DNA of 64,000 nucleotides from Marinovum sp. (GTDB lineage Bacteria; Pseudomonadota; Alphaproteobacteria; Rhodobacterales; Rhodobacteraceae): NCBI GenBank assembly GCA_022447495.1, contig JAKVBH010000016.1, positions 1 to 64,000 on the forward strand, in the 5' to 3' direction. A model generated the notes under the pieces. The model ran no database searches, was not told the DNA's origin, and saw only the letters and a list, made by a program, of their open reading frames with translations. The position numbers and the translations under genes are program-made. Shown here piece by piece: positions 25,852-34,781 of this stretch (within the stretch, counting starts at the first letter, position 1; each line of letters starts with the position of its first letter).

Positions 25852-26817
25852 TCACGACCCGCCTCCGCCCGTCAAACGCCGCGCGCGGTCACGCACGATG
25901 GGGCGCGCGTCTTCGAGGGTCATGCCCGGTGTCAGCGCGGGGTCATAGAGGATCTTGAGCAAAATCTCGTCGTGGCTGGTGAGCAGCGCAAATTCGTCAT
26001 CATCGTTAAAAATCGAGGGCCGTGCGCGGGGACTGTCATTGGCAAGGCCGAGGCCTTGCGCCACTTCTTCATGCACGCAAGACCTGCGCATCAGGCTCGG
26101 ATGCTCAGAGCGGATCAATGCGATGGCCTGGGCATAATCATAGCCTTGGGACGAGGTGGAGAAGGCGACCACAAGACAATGGATTGAGCGCGGGATGTCC
26201 CGGAATACATTGAGCGAGCTTGTCGAGATGTTGGGCACGATCTGGCGCACGCGGTCCACCAGCGCGTCGTTGTCACCGCTGGAGTAATACATCACATGGA
26301 AATTGGCATCCTCCGACACCATGCTCATGGGATGGTCCGTGATCTGCTCAAGACGCGACACGTAGCGGCCCACTTCTGCGCGATCGGCGCTGTGGCGTGT
26401 GATGTCTGTTTTGGGGCCAAACTCAACCGCAAAGCGGATCGGCCCAACCCAGCGTTTCAGACGGCTGATCTGACCGGGCGCGCTGGTGAGGCCTGCGCCA
26501 CGAATGTACTCGTCATAGAACGCGATGCGTTCGAAATTTTCGACGATGTCTTGGCTGTCGTAGGGCGTGTCGATGCCCCCACCGTCGGTGCGCATGAGGC
26601 CCTGGCTGATTTGCCGGGCCTCCACGCGTTGATAGTAGCTCGCCAACGCCAGGGATTGTGCCGAGGGGCCCACAGGCTCTGGTGCGGGTTCCGGGAGTGC
26701 GGGCGCAGGTGGAGGCGTGATTGGCGCTTTGTGCGGCTCCAATGCCATCTCACAGGCCGAAAGCCCCAGCAGTACGGCTAGGGCTCCAAGCGTTTTGTGA
26801 GGCACCAAAGTTGCCAT
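25852..26817 (-). CDS. DUF2927 lipoprotein
   Basis: 321 residues from the ATG at 26817, which puts a lipoprotein signal at the N-terminus (TLGALAVLLGLSAC, lipobox LSAC). A Pro-rich spacer follows (APITPPPAPALPEPAPEP), then the DUF2927 domain with HCLVVAFSTS and SCVHEEVAQGLGLANDS, whose HEExxQxLG pattern recalls a zincin-like metalloprotease helix. The start at 26883 would overlap the TelA gene and bury the signal. The HEE motif makes a peptidase activity plausible but unproven. It lies in the TelA/SPFH run. Confidence 0.8.
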   Translation of the reverse strand: MATLVPHKTLGALAVLLGLSACEMALEPHKAPITPPPAPALPEPAPEPVGPSAQSLALASYYQRVEARQISQGLMRTDGGGIDTPYDSQDIVENFERIAFYDEYIRGAGLTSAPGQISRLKRWVGPIRFAVEFGPKTDITRHSADRAEVGRYVSRLEQITDHPMSMVSEDANFHVMYYSSGDNDALVDRVRQIVPNISTSSLNVFRDIPRSIHCLVVAFSTSSQGYDYAQAIALIRSEHPSLMRRSCVHEEVAQGLGLANDSPRARPSIFNDDDEFALLTSHDEILLKILYDPALTPGMTLEDARPIVRDRARRLTGGGGS

Positions 26818-26836
26818 TGCGCGCGCGGCTCCGAGC

Positions 26837-28030
26837 TTAGCTGGCGGGAACCGAGGTTGCGGCTGTGTCGCCGACACCGTCACGGCGTGCTTTGGCGGAG
26901 GCCAGGGTATCGCGCAGCTCTGTTTCCATCTTCTTCAGCTCTACCTCGGCGGCCGCACGGCGGGCTTTGCCCTCATCGGCGATCTGGAGGCTCTCGTTTA
27001 TGGTGCCGATAAGATCGGCATTGGCTTGCTTGACTGCTTCGATGTCGAAGACGCCGCGTTCCATCTCTTCGCGGATCATCTTGTTGCTGTCGCGCAGATT
27101 TTTGGCGTTGGAGGTCAGAAGCTCATTGGTGAGATCATTGGCGTCGCGCACCGCCGCCGCCGCTTCGGCGGAACGTTGGATGGTGACGGCCTGGGCCAGT
27201 TGGGTTTCCCATAGCGGCACAGTGTTCACCAGCGTGGAGTTGATTTTGGTGACCAGCGACTTGTCGTTCTCCTGGACCAAACGGATCGAAGGCAGCGATT
27301 GCATCGTCACCTGACGTGTGAGTTTCAGGTCATGTACCCGACGTTCCAGGTCATCCCGCGCGGCGCGGAGATCGCGGAGTTCCTGGGCGACCATCACTTG
27401 GTCATTTTCATCAGCTGCCTGAACGGCAGCTTCTTTGGCGGGGATCAGATCTTCGTCCAGTTCGCGCAGCTTTTCTTCGCCGGCGGCGATGTAGAGCGCC
27501 AATTCGTCATAGAAATCCAGGGTTTTCTCGTAGAGCATGTCGAGTGACTTGATGTCTTTGAGAAGCGTGTGTTCATGTTTGAGCAGGTCTTCGGTGATTT
27601 TGTCGATCTGGCCTTGGACCGTTTCAAACTTGGCGGTGAACTTTGCAAAAGGTGCTGCGCGCCCGATGAGCTTTTCCCACCAAGAGCGGTCGCGGCGCAC
27701 GTCCAATTCGGAGACAGAGAAGCCGCGAATGGTGGTTACGATCCCGCGCAGGCTGTCGCCGGCAGGGCCCACGTCTTTGTTGCGCACATCCGCAAGCATG
27801 GCTTGGGAAATCTCTTGCAACTCGGCTTGAGCGGCGGAGCCAAAGGCGACGATTGACTGGGTGTCGCCCATATCAATCTCATCCATGCGCTTTTTGATTT
27901 CGGATCCCACGGGGGCGTCTGCTGTGGCCAAGGGCACAATCTCGTTCTTGGGCTCTGGCAAGATCGCCGCGCTGACCTCTTCGACCAACGTCAACGCCTC
28001 TTCGGCTTTTTTACGTACATCTTCACTCAT
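26837..28030 (-). CDS. TelA-family toxic anion resistance protein
   Basis: 397 residues, all-helical, matching TelA/KlaA: acidic N-terminus, RDRSWWEKLIGRAAPFAKFTAKFETV, the long coiled coil around LDMLYEKTLDFYDELALYI and the core PSIRLVQENDKSLVTKINST followed by TVPLWETQLAQAVTIQ. TelA proteins are linked to tellurite, colicin and membrane-stress resistance, mechanism unknown. It lies 21 bp downstream of XpaC, its standard partner. No membrane segment. Confidence 0.92.
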   Translation of the reverse strand: MSEDVRKKAEEALTLVEEVSAAILPEPKNEIVPLATADAPVGSEIKKRMDEIDMGDTQSIVAFGSAAQAELQEISQAMLADVRNKDVGPAGDSLRGIVTTIRGFSVSELDVRRDRSWWEKLIGRAAPFAKFTAKFETVQGQIDKITEDLLKHEHTLLKDIKSLDMLYEKTLDFYDELALYIAAGEEKLRELDEDLIPAKEAAVQAADENDQVMVAQELRDLRAARDDLERRVHDLKLTRQVTMQSLPSIRLVQENDKSLVTKINSTLVNTVPLWETQLAQAVTIQRSAEAAAAVRDANDLTNELLTSNAKNLRDSNKMIREEMERGVFDIEAVKQANADLIGTINESLQIADEGKARRAAAEVELKKMETELRDTLASAKARRDGVGDTAATSVPAS

Positions 28031-28051
28031 AGTGATCCCCTCGCTCTTGGG

Positions 28052-28936
28052 TTAATCCAATCGGACGCCTTCGCGGCTCAAACGGTCGCGTAAAACATCA
28101 ATTTCAATGGCCAAATCCGCATTGCTGTCTTGCAATAGCTTGTCGGTTTTGGCGATGTAATTCTCTTCCATATCGGTGAGCAGCATCATGAAATCGCTGC
28201 GCGCCTGACGGTCGCTGGAACGGGCAAAAATATCGGCAAACTTCACCGCCGCGTCGCGGGCGCCCATGAGGTAGACGCCGAGGTATTTGCGCGCAGAAGT
28301 GAGATCTCGTGGATCTTCTTCAACGGTGCGCAGCATGTCACGCACCGAAGCCGAGAACCGTTCGACCCGGTCTTCGACCTGTCGGTCCTGAGCGCGGCGC
28401 ACGGCGTCGGCCATCTCGCTCAGATATGTCTCGGCATTATCGATAACCTTGGCCACGCGGTCTTGTTGGAACTGATCAATGCCTTCGGCGCCTTTGTCGC
28501 GCAGCGGGTCGAGGTCAAAGGCCGTGAGGTGCAAAATGCCAGCAATCGCACCATAAAGCGCTGCACTGGTCTCAGTGAGCCCATGGGTGATCGCAGCCAC
28601 CACAGTTCCGATACCGATCAGGACAGAGGCGAAAATTTTGCGCGGGATCGCTGGGCGCTTGGCCACTTTGCGCGCATGATAGGCGTCTTCTGCGGCAAGG
28701 CCTTCGCGGGTGAACCAAGCCGCCAGGGTCCAGATCGCAGCCCCGGTGAGCCCAAGCGCCATGCCCTCAGCGCCACTCCAAAACGTGGTCGCAATGAGAA
28801 CAATGCCTGGAATGAAAAGCACGTTGGATCGTGCACCAGCAGGTTTGACCCGTTGATTTCGGACGCGGCGTGGGCCATCATCAGTGCTGTCGTTGTCTCC
28901 TTGGGGTGAGTATTTGCCGCCGAACCGTTGCGCCAT
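28052..28936 (-). CDS. XpaC-family protein
   Basis: 294 residues with two hydrophobic segments pairs (about 38-75 and 95-130) and a C-terminal helical cytoplasmic domain (YLSEMADAVRRAQDRQVEDR, RKYLGVYLMGARDAAVKFAD) typical of XpaC (5-bromo-4-chloroindolyl phosphate hydrolysis family). That name comes from an indirect plate phenotype; the real role is tied to TelA, its usual neighbour. Start: the ATG at 28936 overlaps the stop of the small membrane gene (TGATG); a GTG three bases upstream is less likely. Confidence 0.88.
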   Translation of the reverse strand: MAQRFGGKYSPQGDNDSTDDGPRRVRNQRVKPAGARSNVLFIPGIVLIATTFWSGAEGMALGLTGAAIWTLAAWFTREGLAAEDAYHARKVAKRPAIPRKIFASVLIGIGTVVAAITHGLTETSAALYGAIAGILHLTAFDLDPLRDKGAEGIDQFQQDRVAKVIDNAETYLSEMADAVRRAQDRQVEDRVERFSASVRDMLRTVEEDPRDLTSARKYLGVYLMGARDAAVKFADIFARSSDRQARSDFMMLLTDMEENYIAKTDKLLQDSNADLAIEIDVLRDRLSREGVRLD

Positions 28937-29133
28937 CACCCATCTCCCAGCGCGCCAGCCGCGGCGGCAAACATGAGGGCGATCATCACGCCATAGGCAA
29001 CTTTTTGGACGCCATTGCTACGGGCGACTGTCGTGCTGGATTCTGTCTTGCCAGAGGCAAACACACTTACCATCAATGCAGCGACGGCCACAGCCACACC
29101 TGCGACAAGCAAGATGAGGATCATGCGTGACAT
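28936..29133 (-). CDS. Small two-helix membrane protein, first of the TelA run
   Basis: 65 residues with two membrane helices (about 4-27, ILILLVAGVAVAVAALMVSV, and 45-60, YGVMIALMFAAAAGAL) joined by a short Ser/Thr-rich polar loop. It overlaps the XpaC gene by one base and leads the co-oriented series. It resembles small subunits found ahead of XpaC/TelA in alphaproteobacteria but has no domain name I can give. The 154 bp upstream, before rluB, should hold the operon promoter. Confidence 0.7.
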   Translation of the reverse strand: MSRMILILLVAGVAVAVAALMVSVFASGKTESSTTVARSNGVQKVAYGVMIALMFAAAAGALGDG

Positions 29134-29287
29134 TGCTTCCCCCGATTGGTCCCCGTTTTTCTCAGGCTAGCCCATGGCGTCGCACTGTGCCAGCGCGATC
29201 AAGCGGAGCGAACCCGGTGGAAGTGAGATATTGATGAATTTGGTCAGTTGAAGGGGGAAAAGCGTAAAAAACCGAGCAGTTACGTTG

Positions 29288-30097
29288 CTATTTGGTGCGG
29301 CGCGTGCCGCGGCGGACCTTGGTTTTGCCAGCTTTGCGTTCCGGTTTGGGGGCCGCAGGTTCCAGTCCCAATTGATCTCGCAGGACCCGGCCACGCACCT
29401 CAATCACCTCACTGCGCTTGATCTGGCCAAGCTGAAATGGTCCATACGAAACCCGGATGAGACGGTTTACATCGAGGCCAATATCAGCCATCGCGCGGCG
29501 AATTTCGCGGTTTTTTCCTTCGCGAAGGCCCACAGTGAGCCACGCGTTTGCGCCCTGTTGACGGTCGAGCGAAACGATCATGGGCTGAAAGCGCTGACCA
29601 TCCACCTCAAGGCCCTCCCGCAAGGGCGCGAGGGTCTCATCCGTTGGACGCCCTTTGACGCGCACGCGGTAGCGCCGTAGCCACCCGGTGGAGGGAAGCT
29701 CAAGCTTGCGTTTGATCCCCCCGTCATTAGTGAGCAGCAGAAGACCTTCGGAATTGAGGTCCAGCCGTCCAACACTCATCACCCGGGGCATATCCTCGGG
29801 TAAATCATCGAAGATTGTTGGCCGCCCTTGCTCGTCTTTGGTGGTGGTCACCAATCCGGTCGGTTTGTGGTAGAGCCAGAGCCGCTCCGGTTCCTTGGCA
29901 CCCAAGGGTTTGCCATCAACCGCGATCCTATCCGCGTCGGTCACATTGAGCGCCGCCCGGTCGATGACTTGGCCATTCACTGAGACGCGACCTGCCATGA
30001 TCATCCGCTCTGCCTCGCGCCGCGATGCCACGCCGGCGCGCGCCAGAACTTTGGCAATGCGGTCCCCCGGCGGTGTTTTTGAGTTTGGCTCCGTCAT
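29288..30097 (-). CDS. rluB: 23S rRNA pseudouridine synthase RluB-like
   Basis: 269 residues: an N-terminal S4 RNA-binding domain (RIAKVLARAGVASRREAERM), then the RsuA/RluB catalytic domain with the aspartate motif GRLDLNSEGLLLLTNDG and the conserved ending GKNREIRRAMADIGLDVNRL. A basic, Lys/Arg-rich tail closes it (KAGKTKVRRGTRRTK). RluB family members modify position 2605 (E. coli numbering) of 23S rRNA; RluF-type specificity cannot be wholly excluded. It overlaps the methyltransferase gene upstream by 4 bp. Confidence 0.9.
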   Translation of the reverse strand: MTEPNSKTPPGDRIAKVLARAGVASRREAERMIMAGRVSVNGQVIDRAALNVTDADRIAVDGKPLGAKEPERLWLYHKPTGLVTTTKDEQGRPTIFDDLPEDMPRVMSVGRLDLNSEGLLLLTNDGGIKRKLELPSTGWLRRYRVRVKGRPTDETLAPLREGLEVDGQRFQPMIVSLDRQQGANAWLTVGLREGKNREIRRAMADIGLDVNRLIRVSYGPFQLGQIKRSEVIEVRGRVLRDQLGLEPAAPKPERKAGKTKVRRGTRRTK

Positions 30098-30819
30098 CCC
30101 GCGGGCTTATGCCCGGCAACCCCACTGGCGCAACCGAAAACGTATGCAGTTTGAGTTACAAGAAGCCCTTCTTTGTGCAAACACTCGGCGAAATGCGCGC
30201 AATCAACGAATTGCGCAGTGTATTGACCGATCATCGAGAAGTCCTGCGCCCCCTTGAGGAAAAGCAATTCGACCGCAGGTAAGCATCGCGTCATGTAAAA
30301 CCGATAAAGCGGGCGCAAACGCCACCGGACCGGATCACCTGCTTCAATCAACGAAAATGTGCCGCCAGGTTTGAGAAGACGGGCCACTTGGCGCGCCAAG
30401 ACGGCTTGCTGATCCTTGTTGAACGTCTTCAATCCGAAAGTTGAGATCACGCAATCTGCTATGCCTTCGGGAAGGTCGGTTTCCAACGCGTTGGCGTTGA
30501 GATGTGTGATACGCTTCTCACGCCCTTGATGCAGACGCTCAACAGCTTCGGCGTGCATACCAGCAGATATGTCGATCGCGGTAATCTTGTTGATGCCGGG
30601 GAACCGTTTGAGGAGGTGGGGCCAGACCTCTCCCGTGCCGGCCATCAGGTCCACCACATGCGCGTCACGCGGCAAGAGGTTGGGTATGGCGGCAATACAG
30701 GCGCGCCTCCAGAGCCAAATCATGCCGAATGAAGACCAAGCGCTACATCGTCGATACGCCGGAGAACATCGGTCAAAAAGATCAGCGACGTAATGGGGGT
30801 CATAGATGTCTTTTGTCAC
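30094..30819 (-). CDS. Class I SAM-dependent methyltransferase, UbiE-like
   Basis: 241 residues. Motif I is VVDLMAGTGEVWPHLL (about 55), the acidic strand ITAIDISAGM follows, then the post-II segment DCVISTFGLKTF and LKPGGTFSLIEAGDPVRWRL. The overall layout resembles UbiE/menaquinone-type C-methyltransferases, but substrate residues are not diagnostic. Soluble protein. It is transcribed ahead of rluB with a 4-bp overlap, so a role in translation or RNA metabolism is possible. The start lies 170 bp from the divergent tadA. Confidence 0.8.
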   Translation of the reverse strand: MTKDIYDPHYVADLFDRCSPAYRRCSAWSSFGMIWLWRRACIAAIPNLLPRDAHVVDLMAGTGEVWPHLLKRFPGINKITAIDISAGMHAEAVERLHQGREKRITHLNANALETDLPEGIADCVISTFGLKTFNKDQQAVLARQVARLLKPGGTFSLIEAGDPVRWRLRPLYRFYMTRCLPAVELLFLKGAQDFSMIGQYTAQFVDCAHFAECLHKEGLLVTQTAYVFGCASGVAGHKPAG

Positions 30820-30989
30820 AGATGTGTTTTTCCATGGATGGAGCCTTTACGCCAGCCAAACCAATTGGGCGCCTTGGGGACTGGTTTCTTCTGGCCAAAA
30901 ATATCCCCGCCGGAGGCACAAAATCTCCTGAGAAGGACAAGATGCCAGGCGCCCCTTGTGTCCAGAGCGATATTCCCGCAGGCAGGGGC

Positions 30990-31436
30990 ATGTTTGTGAG
31001 CCATATGGACATAGCCTTGGAGGAAGCGCGTGCGGCCGCGGTGCGGGGCGAAGTGCCTGTGGGAGCCGTCATGGTCAATGCCTCGGGCCACATTGTGGCG
31101 CGGGCGGGCAATCGAACGCGAGAGCTGAATGATCCCACGGCCCATGCGGAAATCCTTGTCTTGCGCGAAGCTTGTTCTGTGGTTGGGTCGGAGAGATTAC
31201 CTGGATATGATCTTTACGTAACCCTGGAGCCGTGTGCAATGTGCGCCGCCGCTTTGGCCGCTGCGCGTGTGGCACGCATCTACTATGGGGCATCTGATCC
31301 GAAATCTGGGGGTGTGACTCACGGCGCGCGGGTTTTCAGTCACCCCCAGGCGCATCATAGCCCTGAGGTCTATGATGGGATTGGTGCAGCAGAAGCTGAG
31401 CGGATCTTGAAAGACTTCTTTGAGGCGCGGCGTTGA
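30990..31436 (+). CDS. tadA: tRNA adenosine(34) deaminase
   Basis: 148 residues, the usual TadA size. It deaminates A34 to inosine in tRNA-Arg(ACG). Zinc ligands and proton shuttle are intact: His52/Glu54 in [14 protein letters not shown] and Cys82/Cys85 in [11 protein letters not shown]. The start is [13 protein letters not shown]; the ATG at 31005 is an alternative. Upstream in-frame sequence is not conserved in character. Four bases separate its stop from the rluE start, so they form an operon. Confidence 0.94.
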   Translation: MFVSHMDIALEEARAAAVRGEVPVGAVMVNASGHIVARAGNRTRELNDPTAHAEILVLREACSVVGSERLPGYDLYVTLEPCAMCAAALAAARVARIYYGASDPKSGGVTHGARVFSHPQAHHSPEVYDGIGAAEAERILKDFFEARR

Positions 31437-31440
31437 GGCC

Positions 31441-31989
31441 ATGGTAAAACCGCGCGTGCTTCTCTTTCACAAACCCTTCGGTGTTTTGAGCCAGTTCACT
31501 GATGAGGGCACGGGGCATCCGACACTCAAAGACCATATTGACGTGTCAGGTGTCTATGCCGCGGGGCGTTTGGATCGTGACAGCGAGGGGCTCTTGGTGC
31601 TCACCAATGACGGTAAGCTCCAATCCCGCATCGCGAGCCCGAAGTTCAAAAAACCCAAGATATATTGGGTGCAGATCGAACGCATTCCCGACGATGCCGC
31701 GCTAGAGGCATTGCGCAAAGGCGTTGTGCTCAAAGATGGCAAAACGCGTCCCGCCAAGGTCCGCCGCATTGAGGCCCCAAGCCCGCTTTTCCCGCGTGAT
31801 CCGCCTGTGCGGGTGCGAAAAACAGTCCCAGATTGCTGGCTCGAACTCACCATTGTCGAAGGCCGCAACCGCCAGGTGCGCCGCATGACCGCTCATGTGG
31901 GTCACCCCACGCTGCGCCTGATCCGTGCCTCTGTGGGCGCATGGCATTTGGGTGGTTTGCGGCCAGGGGAATGGCGTGACGCGCCGTAG
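31441..31989 (+). CDS. rluE: 23S rRNA pseudouridine synthase RluE-like
   Basis: 182 residues. No S4 domain, as in RluE. It has the N-terminal [15 protein letters not shown], the catalytic motif [17 protein letters not shown] (Asp at about 46) and the terminal [20 protein letters not shown]. RluE isomerises U2457 of 23S rRNA in E. coli. The ATG at 31441 follows the tadA stop by 4 bp with TTGAGG as ribosome-binding site. Paralogous to the RluB-like protein on the other strand 1.3 kb away. Confidence 0.9.
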   Translation: MVKPRVLLFHKPFGVLSQFTDEGTGHPTLKDHIDVSGVYAAGRLDRDSEGLLVLTNDGKLQSRIASPKFKKPKIYWVQIERIPDDAALEALRKGVVLKDGKTRPAKVRRIEAPSPLFPRDPPVRVRKTVPDCWLELTIVEGRNRQVRRMTAHVGHPTLRLIRASVGAWHLGGLRPGEWRDAP

Positions 31990-32385
31990 GCGATCATTCC
32001 TTCACGATGAAGGCTCCCTAGATAAGCAGGCAGGCTTTCATTGTCGATCTATCCCGTTGCTGACAAGATGCCACTGATTATGTCGGCATCCGTGTCATAG
32101 AACTGACCATTCATCTGTGCAGACTGGACCTGAATGTTGGACGAAGAGCCGGATGCGAAGCGGACGCCATCGCCATCACGGATAACCATGGCGCGTGCTC
32201 CCGGTGCACATCTCAGTGTCAGAACTCGCATCGGCGGCAGCGGGGTCGGTAATGTATCCGAGGGTGAAGCAACTGCCCACGCTCCAGCCGTTTGGCTGTT
32301 CTAGGGGGGTGAGCCTAACAATTAGCCCGCGACAAAATTGGTGCAGGCCCACCGTTAATACAAATCCTGTGAACTGACTGCGCAA
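31990..32385 (-). pseudogene. Intergenic holding a possible broken gene
   Basis: Between rluE and hemF the minus strand has two overlapping protein-like frames. Frame one, 32176-32385, includes GWSVGSCFTLGYITDPAAAD. Frame two, 32049-32231, contains RVLTLRCAPGARAMVIRDGD then SGSSSNIQVQSAQMNGQFYD and ends SGILSATG. Frame two stays open upstream to about 32303. The two together could be one small secreted protein split by a frameshift near 32220-32230, or a short gene plus chance. No family recognised. Confidence 0.3.
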
Positions 32386-33279
32386 TTATGTCCACTTTGC
32401 CAATGGGGGCAGGGACATCAAAACGGCGTTTGCGTCATGCCCTGTCTCGAGGCCGAACTTGGTGCCGCGGTCATAGACCAGGTTGTATTCGGCATAGAGG
32501 CCGCGGTGCACGAGTTGCGCGTCTTTGTCGCTGTCTGTCCAATCCTGGATGCGCCGTTTCTCGACAAGGGGGACATAAGCGGGCAAGAAGGCGCGGCCAA
32601 TGTCTTGGGTCATGGCAAAATCCGCTTCCCAATTTCCGGTGTTTTGGTCGTCCATAAAGATGCCGCCAACCCCGCGTGCGCGGCCACGGTGCGGCACAAA
32701 GAAATACTCATCCGCCCAGTCTTTGAGCCGAGGGTAATGATCCGTCCCATGGGGATCGAGATGGGCCTTTTGCGTGGCGTGGAAATGGGCGGTATCTTCG
32801 TCGTATTCGAGGCAGGGATTAAGGTCCGAGCCGCCACCAAACCACCAGGCATGCGGCGTCCAGAACATGCGGGTGTTCATGTGCACCGCGGGGCAGTGGG
32901 GGTTTTGCATATGAGCCACCAAGCTGATGCCAGACGCCCAAAACCGCGGATCGTCCTTCATCCCTGGAATGCCTTTGCGCGCTGCCATGGCCATTTGAGC
33001 GCGTTCGCCTAGGGTGCCGTAGACCGTGGAGACATTGACGCCCACTTTTTCAAACACGCGCCCGCCGCGCATGACTGACATGAGCCCGCCGCCGGCGTCG
33101 CTGCCATCGTCGGAGGTGCGTTTGGTCTCTGTCACTTCGAACCGGCCGATCGGCGCTTCGCTCATGGGCCCTTCAGAGTGACTGTTTTCCAGACCTTCGA
33201 AGGCGGCGACGATGTCATCACGCAGTTGGCGGAACCACGCAGAGGCGCGCGCTTTTTGGGTGTCGAAGTGGCTGGTCAT
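32386..33279 (-). CDS. hemF: Oxygen-dependent coproporphyrinogen III oxidase
   Basis: 297 residues, full length. It oxidatively decarboxylates coproporphyrinogen III to protoporphyrinogen IX in heme biosynthesis using O2. Family hallmarks are in order: GGLMSVMRGGRVFEKVGVNV, the HMNTRMFWTP block, WWFGGGSDLNPCLEYDED, YFFVPHRGRARGVGGIFMDD and YAEYNLVYDRGTKFGLETG. All expected histidines (AHMQNPHCPAVHMN) are present. I see no clear FNR/FnrL box upstream. The stop region meets a short possible pseudogene. Confidence 0.97.
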   Translation of the reverse strand: MTSHFDTQKARASAWFRQLRDDIVAAFEGLENSHSEGPMSEAPIGRFEVTETKRTSDDGSDAGGGLMSVMRGGRVFEKVGVNVSTVYGTLGERAQMAMAARKGIPGMKDDPRFWASGISLVAHMQNPHCPAVHMNTRMFWTPHAWWFGGGSDLNPCLEYDEDTAHFHATQKAHLDPHGTDHYPRLKDWADEYFFVPHRGRARGVGGIFMDDQNTGNWEADFAMTQDIGRAFLPAYVPLVEKRRIQDWTDSDKDAQLVHRGLYAEYNLVYDRGTKFGLETGHDANAVLMSLPPLAKWT

Positions 33280-33465
33280 CGAGAGTGTCCTCTTTGGTTG
33301 ACACTTTATATCGCGCCCAGCCGCGCTTATCCAGTGTCTCGCTGCGGTGATGAGCTTTGCATAGCCGTTGCTGATCCATTGGGCTTTGTTTTCAATGCCA
33401 GGCCCGCGATATGTCTATGGGGCGCCCACAAAAGCTGCGCGCCAACAGCGGACGAGGTGGCGACA

Positions 33466-33908
33466 TTGAACGTAACTTTGGAAAAAATCGTTTGGGACAA
33501 CTTCGATGACGTTATCGATCTCCAATTGCGTCCGTCGCAAGAACAGAACCTGCCATCGAATGCTTACTCGATCGCAAAGGCCTATTTGTCCGACGGTTTT
33601 CGGCCCAGAACCATTTGTTTGGACGGCGCGCGGTCGGGTTCGTGATGTATGAAGTCGATGCCGTCGGGCTGAATGACCGCGACACCTGCATCATTTGGCG
33701 TTTCATGGTGGAACGTAGGCATCAGAACAAAGGGATCGGTCGCGTCGCCATGGGTTTGATTTTGGCTGAGATCAAATCGCAGGGGACGTGCCAGATGGTC
33801 ACCATTTGCTACGATGCTCAAAACCCAGCGGCCAGCACGCTATACACTGCTTTTGGGTTCCAACAGGCTGGATGCCGCGACGACGGGGTTTCATTGCGAA
33901 GCTTTTGA
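33466..33908 (+). pseudogene. GNAT acetyltransferase, frameshifted
   Basis: The N-terminal part (VTLEKIVWDNFDDVIDLQLR to FRPRTICLDG) and the C-terminal part (AVGFVMYE, IIWRFMVERRHQNKGIGRVA, AASTLYTAFGFQQAG) together make a full GNAT fold with the acetyl-CoA loop RRHQNKGIGR. They lie in different frames: the first reads into a TGA at 33643-33645, the second is open from about 33615. One base appears lost in GGCGCGCGG near 33624-33633. Start: TTG at 33466 with ACGAGG upstream. Either a real pseudogene or an assembly error. Confidence 0.75.
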
Positions 33909-33937
33909 TCTGACCTGCTGTGCTATGGCGGCCGACA

Positions 33938-34741
33938 TTAATGCGCAGGAGCGCTCACCGGGTCGATGAGGGTGCGGCCGCCGTCTACTGTCATGATCTG
34001 GCCGGTGACAAAGCTTGCGCTGTCGGAGGCAAGATACTGGACGGCTTCGGCCACTTCGCCAGGTGCCGCGATCCGCGAGAGCGGCGTGTTCTGTTCAATC
34101 TCTTCGCGGAACTCCCGATTTTCGTTCAGCGCCGATTGTAGGCTTGCCGACATGACGGAGCCAAAAGCCACGGCATTCACGCGGATGCGGTGGGGAGCGA
34201 GCGCAACGGCCATTGAGCGTGTCATCTGATCCAATGCTGCGGCGGCGACGGAATAGCCCATCAACTCAGGGTGTGTGCGGCGCGCCGCGATCGAAGAGAT
34301 ATTCACGATCGAGCCCAAAGAACCAGAGTCTTGCTCTTCGCCCTGTTTGATGAGCCTGCGCGCAACCAGTTGTGACAAACGCAGGGAGGCCGTGAGGTTT
34401 TGTTCCAACATCACCGTCACGGACTCATCATCTGGATCCAGTGGATCAGAGGGTAGAATCTGACGTGCCGCGTTTACGAGAATATCGACGCGATCAAAGG
34501 CATCGATGGTGGCCGACAACAGATTGTTGATCGTGAGCTTCTCACGCAAATCGCCCGCGAAATATCGTGCAGGTGCGTCGTCATCGGTCTCTTCTCCAAT
34601 TTCGGCCGCAAGGCCGCCTTCGTCCATATCCGCAAACATGACGCGCGCACCTTGGTCGAGAAAGTGCCGGCCGATGGCCCGACCGATTCCATTGGCGGCC
34701 CCCGTTATAATGGCTGTTTTGCCTTCGATCGAAAAACTCAC
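33938..34741 (-). CDS. SDR-family protein lacking the catalytic lysine
   Basis: 267 residues with the Rossmann fold of short-chain dehydrogenases: TGAANGIG (about 13-20), the NAG motif as VNAAR (about 89-93), NISS near 147-150 and the C-terminal PGEVAEAVQYLASDSASFVT, TVDGG. The active-site YxxxK reads Y163-S-V-A-A167, so lysine is replaced by alanine. A classic oxidoreductase mechanism is therefore doubtful even though the cofactor site is intact. It could be a regulatory or binding protein or use another base. It stands alone on this strand with 40 bp to the methyltransferase gene. Confidence 0.85.
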   Translation of the reverse strand: MSFSIEGKTAIITGAANGIGRAIGRHFLDQGARVMFADMDEGGLAAEIGEETDDDAPARYFAGDLREKLTINNLLSATIDAFDRVDILVNAARQILPSDPLDPDDESVTVMLEQNLTASLRLSQLVARRLIKQGEEQDSGSLGSIVNISSIAARRTHPELMGYSVAAAALDQMTRSMAVALAPHRIRVNAVAFGSVMSASLQSALNENREFREEIEQNTPLSRIAAPGEVAEAVQYLASDSASFVTGQIMTVDGGRTLIDPVSAPAH

Positions 34742-34781
34742 GACACCCCTCCCGTGATTCTCTGGGCCACGTTACCGAAGC

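Noticed and set aside
24502-26187. 561-codon plus-strand frame opposite the SPFH and DUF2927 genes
   Set aside because: Mirror of conserved genes, no family character.
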